This document shows, piece by piece, positions 1 through 6,695 of a stretch of 6,821 nucleotides of DNA. Location of the stretch: positions 1-6,821 of the forward strand of contig PALK01000033.1 of NCBI GenBank assembly GCA_002710765.1, in the 5' to 3' direction. The position numbers were made by a program, and so were the translations under genes. Each line of letters starts with the position of its first letter. The first letter of the stretch is position 1. This DNA comes from Rickettsiales bacterium. Its GTDB lineage: Bacteria; Pseudomonadota; Alphaproteobacteria; Methylaequorales; Methylaequoraceae. The notes under the pieces are model-generated. The model searched no databases. It worked only from the letters and a program-made list of their open reading frames with translations, and was not told the DNA's origin.

Positions 1-546
1 TTTAATACCAAAGCCAGCTAAAAAAAGAGCTGAACTCAAAGCAACACTACTATTTGAGCCTCCATAACTAATGAATTCTGCCAACTGAGCCATATTTAGC
101 GTGCCTGCCATACCGTAAAGAACACCAATTCCGGCTAAAAAAAGTGCGGAGGAAATCAAATTCAAAGTTACATATTTAACCGATCCCTCCATTTGCTTTT
201 GTTTGCCACCTAATGCGAGTAGTACGAAAGATGCGATTAATAAAACCTCAAACCAGACATATAGATTAAATATATCACCTGCTAAAAATGCTCCATTAAC
301 TCCCATCATCATAATTGATGTCAGTGGGACAAATCCAAAACGAAACCGATCTTCATCTAGATCTCCGCATGAATATACTGATACAGCTAAAGCAAGAATC
401 GCACTAAGTAACAACATAGCCGCAGCAAGCATATCCACAACCAATGTTATTCCATAAGGAGCAATCCAACTAGAGTGGTCAAGCATTGTTTGTAATATTA
501 TACCAGAGACCTTACCCACACCATTTCTATCAAACTCCTGTATCAA
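1..546 (-). CDS. mrpD: MrpD-type Na+/H+ antiporter subunit D, partial; N-terminus shortened, possibly a gene remnant
   Basis: The frame read leftward from a TTG at 546 is open to the window edge (182 codons seen, 3' end missing). It matches subunit D of the multisubunit Mrp/Mnh/Pha cation:proton antiporter, an inner-membrane protein related to complex I proton-pumping subunits. Visible landmarks are WIAPYGITLVVDML (residues 27-40), MGVNGAFLAGDIFNLYVWFE (81-100), whose Glu100 aligns with the conserved transmembrane Glu of the family, VLLIASFVLLALGG (101-114), Lys124 in GSVKYVTLN, and AGTLNMAQLA (137-146). Family members carry roughly 65-70 residues, including two hydrophobic helices, before the WxAPxGI motif; here only 26 residues precede it, without a clear helix, and an in-frame TAA lies at 559-561. 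AAGAGA lies 8 bases before the TTG, so a short product is possible; ATG at 484-486 is another start. The family call is firm; whether the gene is intact is doubtful. Confidence 0.85.
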   Translation of the reverse strand, partial: MIQEFDRNGVGKVSGIILQTMLDHSSWIAPYGITLVVDMLAAAMLLLSAILALAVSVYSCGDLDEDRFRFGFVPLTSIMMMGVNGAFLAGDIFNLYVWFEVLLIASFVLLALGGKQKQMEGSVKYVTLNLISSALFLAGIGVLYGMAGTLNMAQLAEFISYGGSNSSVALSSALFLAGFGIK

Positions 547-607
547 AAAGTTAATCTCTTAAAAACAGTCACTTGTGTCATAGTTCTAGAAACTTGAACC
601 TCGGATA

Positions 608-684
608 TGGTGCACCGGGAGGGATTCGAACCCCCGACCACCTGATTCGAAGTCAGGTGCTCTATCCAGCTGAGCTACCGGTGC
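608..684 (-). tRNA. tRNA-Arg, anticodon UCG, CCA encoded
   Basis: A complete 77-nt cloverleaf can be folded on the minus strand. The acceptor stem is GCACCGG/CCGGTGC with discriminator A and a genomically encoded CCA (608-610). The D arm is GCTC-AGCTGGATA-GAGC. The anticodon stem is CCTGA/TCAGG around the loop CTTCGAA, giving anticodon TCG, which reads CGA and probably other CGN arginine codons. The variable loop is TGGTC. The T arm is GGGGG-TTCGAAT-CCCTC with one G-U pair. It lies 92 bases downstream of the TVP38-family gene on the same strand and could be co-transcribed with it; I see no convincing separate promoter in between. The mrpD-like frame begins about 60 bases beyond its 3' end. 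Confidence 0.97.
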
Positions 685-776
685 AATGAGATACCAGTAC
701 ATTTTGAGGAACTTAGAGGCAAGAAAAATTTCGCAGGCAGACTAGTCTCCGTTGGATTATTCACAGAAAGTCCCCC

Positions 777-1472
777 CTAATTTGATCTATTTTTCTTTAT
801 TCTCTTATAAAGGATTGGGAAAACAGCAAAAAAACTAAGTGCACATAAGCTAAAGAGGTATTGTGCATTTTTGAAAAGAATTTGGCCAGAGAGACTATCT
901 TCAGAGAGTATATCATCTATACCTGAACCTATAATTATTATAAATAATGTTCCTGGCATTATGCCTAGAAAAGTAGTTACGAAATAAGGTACGATGCGGA
1001 CTCCTAAGATTGCTGGTGCTATATTAACTAACCAGAATGGAAAAATTGGGAAGAACCTAATAAAAAACAAATAACTCCAAAGATTACGCTCTATTCCTAC
1101 TTTGATGTTTGAAAATATTTCAGATGAACTCCTTACATTTTTGGACATCTTACTTGAAAAGCTCCTAACAACTATAAACAATGTAAGGGCTCCAAAGGTT
1201 GCACCAATGATAACAGCGCTAAACCCATATATTATACCAAAAAGGTATCCCCCAATTAATGTTAATATCGTTCCAATCGGTAAAGAAAATGCAATCGAAA
1301 GAAAATAAATTATTGAAAAAACCAGTAGCGAAAGGAAAAAGGACCTATCAATGAATAAAGTAAGTTCATTGTGATGACGATGTACTAAGTCCAAAGTGAG
1401 CCCAAAATAATCAAAGAAAAAACCAGAGAGGATAATTGATCCAATTAAGAGAGCCAGTAAATAAAACTTCAT
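777..1472 (-). CDS. TVP38/TMEM64 family (VTT/SNARE-associated domain) inner-membrane protein
   Basis: This is a 231-residue polytopic membrane protein of the TVP38/TMEM64 group, distantly related to DedA. The family is linked to membrane lipid handling, but the substrate of this member cannot be told from sequence. Residues 4-24 form a first hydrophobic helix. The VTT-domain landmarks follow: SLPIGTILTLIGGYLFG (63-79) with its proline and double glycine, a glycine-rich helix at about 83-102, then FFIRFFPIFPFWLVN (126-140) with the conserved Arg129 and prolines, IAPAILGV (141-148), and GIMPGTLFIIIIGSG (160-174). A last helix (about 204-221) ends in a basic tail. I chose ATG 1470-1472 because AGGA stands 9 bases upstream and the protein then starts right at the first helix. 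An in-frame ATG at 1514 would add 14 residues, but its ribosome site is weaker. It is divergent from rpmH. Confidence 0.85.
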   Translation of the reverse strand: MKFYLLALLIGSIILSGFFFDYFGLTLDLVHRHHNELTLFIDRSFFLSLLVFSIIYFLSIAFSLPIGTILTLIGGYLFGIIYGFSAVIIGATFGALTLFIVVRSFSSKMSKNVRSSSEIFSNIKVGIERNLWSYLFFIRFFPIFPFWLVNIAPAILGVRIVPYFVTTFLGIMPGTLFIIIIGSGIDDILSEDSLSGQILFKNAQYLFSLCALSFFAVFPILYKRIKKNRSN

Positions 1473-1542
1473 GTTCTCAATTCCTACAATGTCATACGTG
1501 AGTTTCAGGCTCATGGTGTAAAAAGGCTCACAAGTTCAGTTG

Positions 1543-1571
1543 GTAATACAAAAATTAGTGGCACTTATCAA
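1543..1571 (-). promoter_or_regulatory. putative sigma70-type promoter for the TVP38-family gene
   Basis: On the minus strand, TTGATA (1566-1571) is followed after exactly 17 bases by TATTAC (1543-1548). These match the consensus at 5 of 6 and 4 of 6 positions. Transcription would start near 1536, ahead of both candidate start codons of the TVP38-family gene. The call rests on pattern and position only. Confidence 0.4.
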
Positions 1572-1600
1572 TTGACTTAAACTAATTTGCATAATACAAA
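1572..1600 (+). promoter_or_regulatory. putative sigma70-type promoter for the rpmH operon
   Basis: TTGACT (1572-1577, 5 of 6 consensus positions) is followed after 17 bases by TACAAA (1595-1600, 4 of 6). A start near 1607 would give a short leader of about 27 bases before rpmH. Its -35 box directly abuts the -35 box of the leftward candidate, so the two would fire back to back. The -10 is imperfect; an alternative, CATAAT at 1590-1595, sits too close (12 bases). Confidence 0.4.
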
Positions 1601-1633
1601 GTTGCGATTGTAAAGAGTTAGAAAAGGTACATT

Positions 1634-1768
1634 ATGAAAAGGACATTTCAGCCTAGTAATCTTGTGCGTAAAAGGCGTCACGGGTTCCGATCAAGGATGG
1701 CAACTTCCAATGGTAGAAGAATCCTTAATAGGAGAAGAGCTCAAGGACGTAAGAACCTTTCTGCTTAG
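1634..1768 (+). CDS. rpmH: 50S ribosomal protein L34
   Basis: This small gene encodes 44 residues, the usual length of L34 in alphaproteobacteria. L34 is a highly basic protein buried in 23S rRNA of the large ribosomal subunit. The sequence begins [20 protein letters not shown] and continues with [20 protein letters not shown], which is the L34 signature from end to end. The ATG is preceded by AGG with 6 bases of spacing (1625-1627). It is the first gene of the rightward block, about 34 bases after the candidate promoter, and rnpA follows after 86 bases, as is nearly universal in bacteria. Nothing looks damaged or unusual. Confidence 0.97.
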   Translation: MKRTFQPSNLVRKRRHGFRSRMATSNGRRILNRRRAQGRKNLSA

Positions 1769-1806
1769 AGTGCCTGCTGACTAACAGAACTCTATGACTA
1801 ATTAGG

Positions 1807-1820
1807 ATTATAGCTATAAT
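1807..1820. repeat. perfect 14-bp palindrome in the rpmH-rnpA spacer, with an embedded TATAAT
   Basis: ATTATAGCTATAAT is identical to its own reverse complement. It lies in the 86-base spacer between rpmH and rnpA, 35 bases before the rnpA start. Its right half (1815-1820) is a perfect -10 hexamer, and so, by symmetry, is its left half on the other strand. The best upstream -35 candidate is ATGACT (1794-1799) at 15 bases, which is weak. It could be an extra rnpA promoter, a dimeric repressor site, or chance in A+T-rich DNA. Confidence 0.4.
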
Positions 1821-1854
1821 ATTCTGGTGCTGAAATCTGCCAAGCGGTAAGCCA

Positions 1855-2235
1855 GTGAAAAAGAAAAAGCTTTTACTAGAAAAAATTACTAAAAGACCTG
1901 ACTATGTTAAGATGAGAAATAGTTACAAGGTGTCAATGCCTGGTTTCATTCTCCAGGGAAAATCAAGGAGTGTTGATACCTCAGTAAACTCATCTGTTTC
2001 TAGGTATGGTCTTACATGTTCTAAAAGAATAGGAAATGCAGTGAAGCGAAACCGTGCTAAGCGCAGGTTAAGATCGGCAGTAATGGCTATATTACCATAC
2101 TCTGGCCTGGAAGGCTGGGATTATGTTTTAATAGGAAAGACTAATTCAACGGAAAATATGTCCTTTGATATTTTAAAAGGTAACCTAACCACAGCATTAA
2201 GAGAGATTCACCAAAAAGATGGTCAAAAACTTTAA
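1855..2235 (+). CDS. rnpA: ribonuclease P protein component
   Basis: RnpA is the basic protein cofactor that helps the RNase P ribozyme remove 5' leaders from tRNA precursors. The 126 residues are within the normal size range. The N-terminal ITKRPDYVKM (11-20) matches the family's KRxDF-like start, and YGLTCSKRIGNAVKRNRAKR (51-70) continuing into RLR holds the conserved RNR-type signature (RIGNAVKRNRAKRRLR, 58-73) that contacts RNA. The C-terminal GWDYVLIGK (87-95) is the usual last strand. The start is GTG (1855); no ATG lies in frame upstream before the TGA at 1831-1833, and the nearby ribosome site is poor (GCGGTAA). The 3' end overlaps yidD by 17 bases, so translation of the two is probably coupled. 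Confidence 0.95.
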   Translation: MKKKKLLLEKITKRPDYVKMRNSYKVSMPGFILQGKSRSVDTSVNSSVSRYGLTCSKRIGNAVKRNRAKRRLRSAVMAILPYSGLEGWDYVLIGKTNSTENMSFDILKGNLTTALREIHQKDGQKL

Positions 2236-2470
2236 GATATTTAGAAAACTTTTTGTGCTTCCTATTTACTTATATCAGGCTTGTATAAGTCCATTTATGG
2301 GAAGGAATTGCAGATTTGATCCCACATGTTCTCAATATTGTCACGAAGCAATTATGTTGCACGGTATAATTTATGGTTCATTACTGAGTTTAAAAAGAGT
2401 TTTACGGTGTCACCCACTAGGAAATTCGGGTTATGATCCAGTTCCCAAGAAAAAGCTTAAAAATGACTAA
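2219..2470 (+). CDS. yidD: membrane protein insertion efficiency factor YidD
   Basis: YidD is a small membrane-associated protein thought to assist YidC in inserting inner-membrane proteins. The 83 residues are a typical length. After an amphipathic and hydrophobic N-terminus ([18 protein letters not shown], 11-28), the family motif [16 protein letters not shown] (30-45) is complete with Cys31, Cys37 and an additional Cys41. Then come [19 protein letters not shown] (48-66), with the conserved RCHP, and GYDPVP (71-76). It starts inside the end of rnpA (17-base overlap) and its stop overlaps the likely ttcA start (ATGACTAA, 2463-2470). The chain rnpA-yidD-yidC is a widespread arrangement; here it is interrupted only by ttcA. 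Confidence 0.95.
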   Translation: MVKNFKIFRKLFVLPIYLYQACISPFMGRNCRFDPTCSQYCHEAIMLHGIIYGSLLSLKRVLRCHPLGNSGYDPVPKKKLKND

Positions 2471-3287
2471 GGCTGAAACAGAGATTCATAATATTTTCAA
2501 AAAAAGTCCCCAAACGTTGGAATTTAGAAAACTTCGAAAAAGAATTATTCGCCTCACTAGGGAAACTATTCAAGACTATTCCATGTTAGAGGCTGGGGGC
2601 AAGTGGCTTGTTTGCATTTCTGGAGGTAAAGATAGCTTTACGCTTTTGGCATCGTTAATAGAGTTAAAGTGGCGCGGCCTCTTTCCTTTAGAATTTCTAG
2701 TATGTAATTTAGATCAAGGCCAACCAGGTTTTCCAAAAACTATATTACCCCAGTTCCTTGAGGATTTGGAAATTCCCTATCGGGTAGAGTATCAGGATAC
2801 TTATTCCATTGTAAAATCTAAGATTCCAGCTCATAAAACTTACTGTTCACTTTGCTCTCGGTTGCGACGAGCTCACCTTTATCGAATAGCAAGAGAGGAG
2901 GGTTGCACAGCAGTCGTTTTAGGTCATCACCAGGATGATATTCTAGAAACTTTTTTTATGAATCTTTTTCATGGTGGCAAACTATCATCAATGCCTCCTA
3001 AATTATTAAATGATGAGGGCGACCTACTTTTACTTAGGCCATTAGCAAAAATTTCTGAAAAAGATTGTGCAAAATTTTCTGACTATTTGAAATTCCCAAT
3101 TATCCCCTGTGATCTATGCGGAAGTCAGGATGGACTGGAAAGGAAAAAGATTAAAGCAATGCTCGAAAAATGGGAGAGTGATTTTCCAGGGAGGAAAACA
3201 GTAATTTATAAAGCTTTGTCAAATACTAAACCAAGTCACCTTCTAGATAAATCCCTGTTTAATTTTTCAGATCTTGTCAGAAACTAG
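2463..3287 (+). CDS. ttcA: tRNA 2-thiocytidine(32) synthetase TtcA
   Basis: TtcA uses ATP and an iron-sulfur cluster to thiolate cytidine 32 in the anticodon loop of certain tRNAs. The 274-residue protein has the N-terminal [13 protein letters not shown] segment (18-30), the PP-loop ATP site SGGKDS (53-58), the first cysteine pair CSLC (Cys128, Cys131), GHHQDD (154-159), [17 protein letters not shown] (164-180) and CDLCGSQ (216-222). Cysteines at the CxxC and CxLCGSQ positions are the cluster ligands in characterised TtcA, so it looks active. I chose ATG 2463, overlapping the yidD stop by 8 bases. An in-frame ATG at 2433 has a better AGGA (10 bases upstream) and would add 10 residues, but these lie over the conserved yidD tail. 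The only visible link to the neighbours is tRNA and translation function shared with rnpA. Confidence 0.95.
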   Translation: MTKAETEIHNIFKKSPQTLEFRKLRKRIIRLTRETIQDYSMLEAGGKWLVCISGGKDSFTLLASLIELKWRGLFPLEFLVCNLDQGQPGFPKTILPQFLEDLEIPYRVEYQDTYSIVKSKIPAHKTYCSLCSRLRRAHLYRIAREEGCTAVVLGHHQDDILETFFMNLFHGGKLSSMPPKLLNDEGDLLLLRPLAKISEKDCAKFSDYLKFPIIPCDLCGSQDGLERKKIKAMLEKWESDFPGRKTVIYKALSNTKPSHLLDKSLFNFSDLVRN

Positions 3288-3350
3288 TTGAAAAATCCAA
3301 TTAAAGCTTTATTCCGTATTGAAGAATTAAAAAAGGTTTAAATTGATTTC

Positions 3351-5129
3351 ATGGATGAACAGACCAAAAATCTTATACTGGCTACAGGACTTAGTTTTCT
3401 TGTTTTACTAACCTGGATGTTTTTTTTCCCACCTGAGCCAATACCAGAAACGTATGAACAGGTTAATGAACAAAGTGGTCAAGCTTCAAACACCGGGAAT
3501 CAAAAACTTTCCGATCAAGAAGTTCAAAATTATAATGAAAATGCTGAACAGGACTCGTCAGATCAATTCGCTCCTAGGGTAGAAATTTTAACAAAGAACC
3601 TAAAGGGCTCCATTTGGTTAAAAGGTGGCCGAATTGATGAACTAAGTTTAGTCAATTACCGAGATACTCTTGATAAGAGTTCGAATAATGTTTCTTTGCT
3701 GTCACCTCTGGGCAGTGATAAACCTTATTATGCTTTTCATGGTTGGGCAGCGATGGAAGGGCTAGAAAACGGTGATACTCCAAATTCAAGTACCGTTTGG
3801 GTTTTAAAATCAGGAACAATTTTAACTGAAAATAGTCCTATAGTCTTGACCTGGAAGAATGATCTCGGGGTTATTTTTGAGAAAAGAATTTCTGTGGATG
3901 AGAATTACATGTTTGAAGTCACCCAATCGGTTATCAATGGAAGTAACTCGGCAGTTAAATTATATCCATACGGTAACTTAACCAGAAACGGGCAACCCGA
4001 TACTATTGGTTTTTACATTCTTCATGAAGGCGTGGTAGGTATGCAAGATGGGGAGCTTATCGAAACAAACTATGATGACATTATAGAACTCCCCACAGAA
4101 AAAAGAACTAGAGAAATCCAAGAAAATGGCTGGATAGGATTCACTGATAAGTACTGGATGTCAACTTTGTTACCCAAATCTGGCCAAACGTTTAAAATGG
4201 ATCAACGTTATTTTCCTTCCACTGATAACTTTGAAGTTTGGATGAGATTACCCCCAGTCTCTGTTGGATCAAACGAAAGTCGGTCTGTCACCTCTAACCT
4301 TTTCATTGGGGCCAAAGAAGTCAACACTATTAAATCCTATCAAAGAACTTTAAATATTGAAAACTTTGTTGACTCTGTTGATTGGGGTTGGTTCTTTTAT
4401 CTTACAAAACCAATATTTTATTTATTGGATTGGTTTAATGGATTTACCAACAATATGGGTTGGTCAATAATTCTGTTAACTCTGTTTATCAAAACACTAC
4501 TATTTCCACTGTCGTATAAGTCTTTTGTTTCAATGTCTAGAATGAAGCATTTACAACCCCAAATGGAAAAAATAAAGCAGAATGCTGGAGATGATAGAGC
4601 AAAATTGCAACAAGAATTAATGGCACTTTACAAGAAAGAGAAAGTGAACCCTGTAGCTGGCTGCCTACCTATACTTTTACAAATTCCAGTTTTTTTCTCT
4701 CTATACAAGGTCCTCTTTGTAACAATAGAAATGCGACACGCACCTTTTATAGGCTGGATACAAGATCTATCAGCACCAGATCCAACCTCTTTTCTGAACT
4801 TATTTGGCTTGCTACCTTTTTCACCACCTGATCCATCCAGTCTCTTTGCAATTTTTTCAATAGGGGTTTATCCCATTTTGATGGGTGTTACCATGTGGCT
4901 TCAGCAAAAACTAAATCCAGCACCAACTGACAAAACACAAGCTATGATCTTTGCTTGGATGCCTTGGGTTTTTATGTTCATGTTGGGACAGTTCTCAGCT
5001 GGACTAGTAATTTATTGGGTTGCAAATAATTTAATCCAGTTTGGACAACAGTACATTATAATGTATTCTCAGGGAGTACGGCCTGATATATTTGGTAATA
5101 TTATGCAAACCTTTAAACGTTCAGAGTAA
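3351..5129 (+). CDS. yidC: membrane protein insertase YidC
   Basis: YidC inserts and folds inner-membrane proteins, alone or with SecYEG. The 592 residues are the normal length for a Gram-negative, long-form YidC. The first membrane anchor spans 7-26, then comes a polar Glu/Gln/Asn-rich linker (about 30-72) and the large periplasmic domain (about 73-335). The conserved 60KD-IMP core follows: LTKPIFYLLDWFNGF (351-365), GWSIILLTLFIKTLLFPL (370-387), the cytoplasmic coiled hairpin (391-430), KVNPVAGCLPILLQIPVFF (431-449), IEMRHAPFIGWIQDLSAPDP (459-478), then the last helices to about 570. Lys381 stands where E. coli has the groove Arg366; a basic residue is preserved. ATG 3351 is the first start after an in-frame TAA at 3339; the ribosome site is weak (AAAAGG, 14 bases away). 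A poor promoter-like pair (TTGAAA 3288, TATTCC 3310) precedes it. Confidence 0.98.
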   Translation: MDEQTKNLILATGLSFLVLLTWMFFFPPEPIPETYEQVNEQSGQASNTGNQKLSDQEVQNYNENAEQDSSDQFAPRVEILTKNLKGSIWLKGGRIDELSLVNYRDTLDKSSNNVSLLSPLGSDKPYYAFHGWAAMEGLENGDTPNSSTVWVLKSGTILTENSPIVLTWKNDLGVIFEKRISVDENYMFEVTQSVINGSNSAVKLYPYGNLTRNGQPDTIGFYILHEGVVGMQDGELIETNYDDIIELPTEKRTREIQENGWIGFTDKYWMSTLLPKSGQTFKMDQRYFPSTDNFEVWMRLPPVSVGSNESRSVTSNLFIGAKEVNTIKSYQRTLNIENFVDSVDWGWFFYLTKPIFYLLDWFNGFTNNMGWSIILLTLFIKTLLFPLSYKSFVSMSRMKHLQPQMEKIKQNAGDDRAKLQQELMALYKKEKVNPVAGCLPILLQIPVFFSLYKVLFVTIEMRHAPFIGWIQDLSAPDPTSFLNLFGLLPFSPPDPSSLFAIFSIGVYPILMGVTMWLQQKLNPAPTDKTQAMIFAWMPWVFMFMLGQFSAGLVIYWVANNLIQFGQQYIIMYSQGVRPDIFGNIMQTFKRSE

Positions 5130-5130
5130 T

Positions 5131-5805
5131 GTGACCACAAGTAGAAAATCAGTACCATTTTATGTTGCCAGTGAAATTGATCAAGAAACTTCAAAGGCAG
5201 GACATAAGCTTTTTGCTAAAAACATAGAATTTGTTAAAGGAATAAAATCAGCAAGTGCTATGCCTTCTGAAAACTACCCTGAGGTTTGTTTTTCTGGTCG
5301 CTCAAATGTAGGCAAATCTAGTCTCATAAATGCGTTAACTGGCAGAAAGTCTATTGCGAGGACATCTAAGACGCCCGGAAGGACGCGCGAAATCAATTTT
5401 TTTCTTCTAGACCAAAATAAGTTTTTAATAGATTTACCTGGTTACGGCTTTGCTAGGGTCCCTCTATCAGAGAAAAATCAATGGGGGGAATTAGTCAAAG
5501 ATTATTTCTTTTTCAGTCAAAATCTCAGGCGGGTCTTTTTACTAATAGATAGTAGACATGGGATAAGATCAAGTGATATCACTTTAATGGAAATGTTAGG
5601 GGACGCTGGTGTGGTTTTTCAGGTTGTATTCACAAAGTTTGATAAAGTCAAAAGCCAGGACTTTAAAAATGTCTTAGAACTTAGTTTCAATAAAATGGCT
5701 CATCATGCCAATGCATATCCGGAAGTACTTGTAACATCTTCACAAAAAAAACACGGTCTGGAAAAGCTAAGAGGAACTATTTGTAAATTGTTATCACCTT
5801 CTTGA
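5131..5805 (+). CDS. engB: ribosome biogenesis GTP-binding protein EngB (YihA/YsxC)
   Basis: EngB is a TRAFAC-class GTPase needed for late assembly of the large ribosomal subunit. From GTG 5131 it has 224 residues. The GTPase motifs are all present: G1 GRSNVGKSS (56-64), G2 TPGRT (81-85), G3 DLPGYG (101-106), G4 TKFDK (148-152) and G5 TSS (192-194). GHKLFAKNIEFVKG (24-37) is the family's N-terminal segment before the G domain. I prefer GTG 5131, one base after the yidC stop and with AGAG just upstream. A longer frame from TTG 5092 is open but would overlap the yidC end by 38 bases and add 13 residues with no family match. Tight spacing suggests translational coupling to yidC, and the position before argB is typical of alphaproteobacteria. 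Confidence 0.96.
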   Translation: MTTSRKSVPFYVASEIDQETSKAGHKLFAKNIEFVKGIKSASAMPSENYPEVCFSGRSNVGKSSLINALTGRKSIARTSKTPGRTREINFFLLDQNKFLIDLPGYGFARVPLSEKNQWGELVKDYFFFSQNLRRVFLLIDSRHGIRSSDITLMEMLGDAGVVFQVVFTKFDKVKSQDFKNVLELSFNKMAHHANAYPEVLVTSSQKKHGLEKLRGTICKLLSPS

Positions 5806-5830
5806 GCATTGGTATAAGAGTAAAGTAAAA

Positions 5831-6694
5831 ATGACCAAAAAAGAAAAAAATATCGATTGGGTTACGACGGCCAAAACGCTCTCTGAAGCCCTCCCATATC
5901 TCAAGAGATATGAATCGGCAACGATAGTCATTAAATTAGGTGGGGCTGCGATGACTGATTCTGAAAGTCTATCCTCTTTTGCTCGTGACATTGTTTTGAT
6001 GAAACAATGCAAAGTTAACCCCATTATTGTACATGGGGGAGGTCCCATGATAAATGAAGCATTAAAGAAATCAAAAATAGACTTTACCTTCATTGACGGA
6101 AAACGAGTAACAGACGCCAAGGCTATAAAAGTAGTTGAAATGGTTTTGTCTGGCGATGTTAATAGAACTATTGTGACAGCCCTAAATTCCCAGGGAGGTA
6201 AAGGAATAGGCTTGTCCGGGAAAGATGCATCCCTACTGATATGTGAGAAAGAAAATAAAAATCTAGGGTTTGTTGGTAAGCCCGTTACAGCAAATACAGA
6301 AATTCTTACACATTTAGTTGAAAATGACTTTATTCCAGTTATAGCACCAATCGGAACAGATTACCTTGGTCAAACCTACAATGTCAATGCTGACACTATG
6401 GCAGGAGTAATTTCTGCAGAAATGAATGCAGATAGGCTATTATTATTGACAGATGTTACTGGCATCAAAAACTCAGAATCAGAGCTGGTCAAACGAGCCA
6501 CCTCCCAAGAAATCAAAAAATTATTAGAATCTGGTGTAATTTTTGGGGGTATGATACCAAAAGTCACAACCGCACTAAAATCAATTAAAAAGGGTGTTAG
6601 AGCAGTAGTTATTCTTGATGGCAGAGTACAAAACGCTTGCTTACTAGAATTATTTACAGAGCATGGGGTAGGGACATTAATTCGAGACCCCTAA
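5831..6694 (+). CDS. argB: acetylglutamate kinase (N-acetyl-L-glutamate 5-phosphotransferase)
   Basis: ArgB phosphorylates N-acetylglutamate with ATP, the second step of arginine synthesis, in the cytoplasm. The 287 residues are full length for the amino acid kinase fold. Key motifs are the phosphate-binding Lys35 in IKLGG (34-38), HGGGPMI (68-74) for substrate binding, GKRVTD with Arg92, YNVNADTMAG (183-192) with Asn184 and Asp188, LLTDVTGI (205-212) and GGMIPK with Lys244. An N-terminal helix of about 28 residues precedes the kinase core. In characterised enzymes such an N-helix builds the hexamer that arginine inhibits, so feedback control is likely here (inference). The C-terminus ELFTEHGVGTLIR carries the related signature region. 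It follows engB by 25 bases with a GAGTAAAG-like site ahead of the ATG, and its stop lies one base from the stop of the convergent ABC ATPase gene. Confidence 0.98.
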   Translation: MTKKEKNIDWVTTAKTLSEALPYLKRYESATIVIKLGGAAMTDSESLSSFARDIVLMKQCKVNPIIVHGGGPMINEALKKSKIDFTFIDGKRVTDAKAIKVVEMVLSGDVNRTIVTALNSQGGKGIGLSGKDASLLICEKENKNLGFVGKPVTANTEILTHLVENDFIPVIAPIGTDYLGQTYNVNADTMAGVISAEMNADRLLLLTDVTGIKNSESELVKRATSQEIKKLLESGVIFGGMIPKVTTALKSIKKGVRAVVILDGRVQNACLLELFTEHGVGTLIRDP

Positions 6695-6695
6695 T

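Noticed and set aside
203..457. 84-codon plus-strand open frame
   Set aside because: It is antisense to the well-conserved MrpD frame, resembles no family I know, and lacks a ribosome site; a shadow.
550..590. Possible terminator after the tRNA (GACACAAGTGAC followed by five T on the minus strand)
   Set aside because: The stem has a mismatch and a two-base loop; not a credible hairpin.
739..748. Palindrome AGACTAGTCT downstream of the TVP38-family gene, considered as a terminator
   Set aside because: Allowing a loop leaves only a 3-bp stem, and the T-rich stretch does not follow directly; too weak to call.
1102..1308. 68-codon plus-strand open frame inside the TVP38-family gene
   Set aside because: It is the antisense of the VTT-domain coding sequence and has no independent support.
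1561..1620. Replication-origin signals near rpmH, as in bacteria with a dnaA-rpmH origin
   Set aside because: No TTATCCACA-like DnaA box cluster and no dnaA gene; TTATCAATT at 1565-1573 is a poor single match. Alphaproteobacterial origins usually lie elsewhere.
5794..6120. 108-codon minus-strand open frame across the engB/argB junction
   Set aside because: It lies antisense to conserved argB motifs, and its sequence is explained by them.
6376..6567. 63-codon minus-strand open frame inside argB
   Set aside because: It is antisense to the NVNADTMAG and GGMIPK motifs; no independent evidence.
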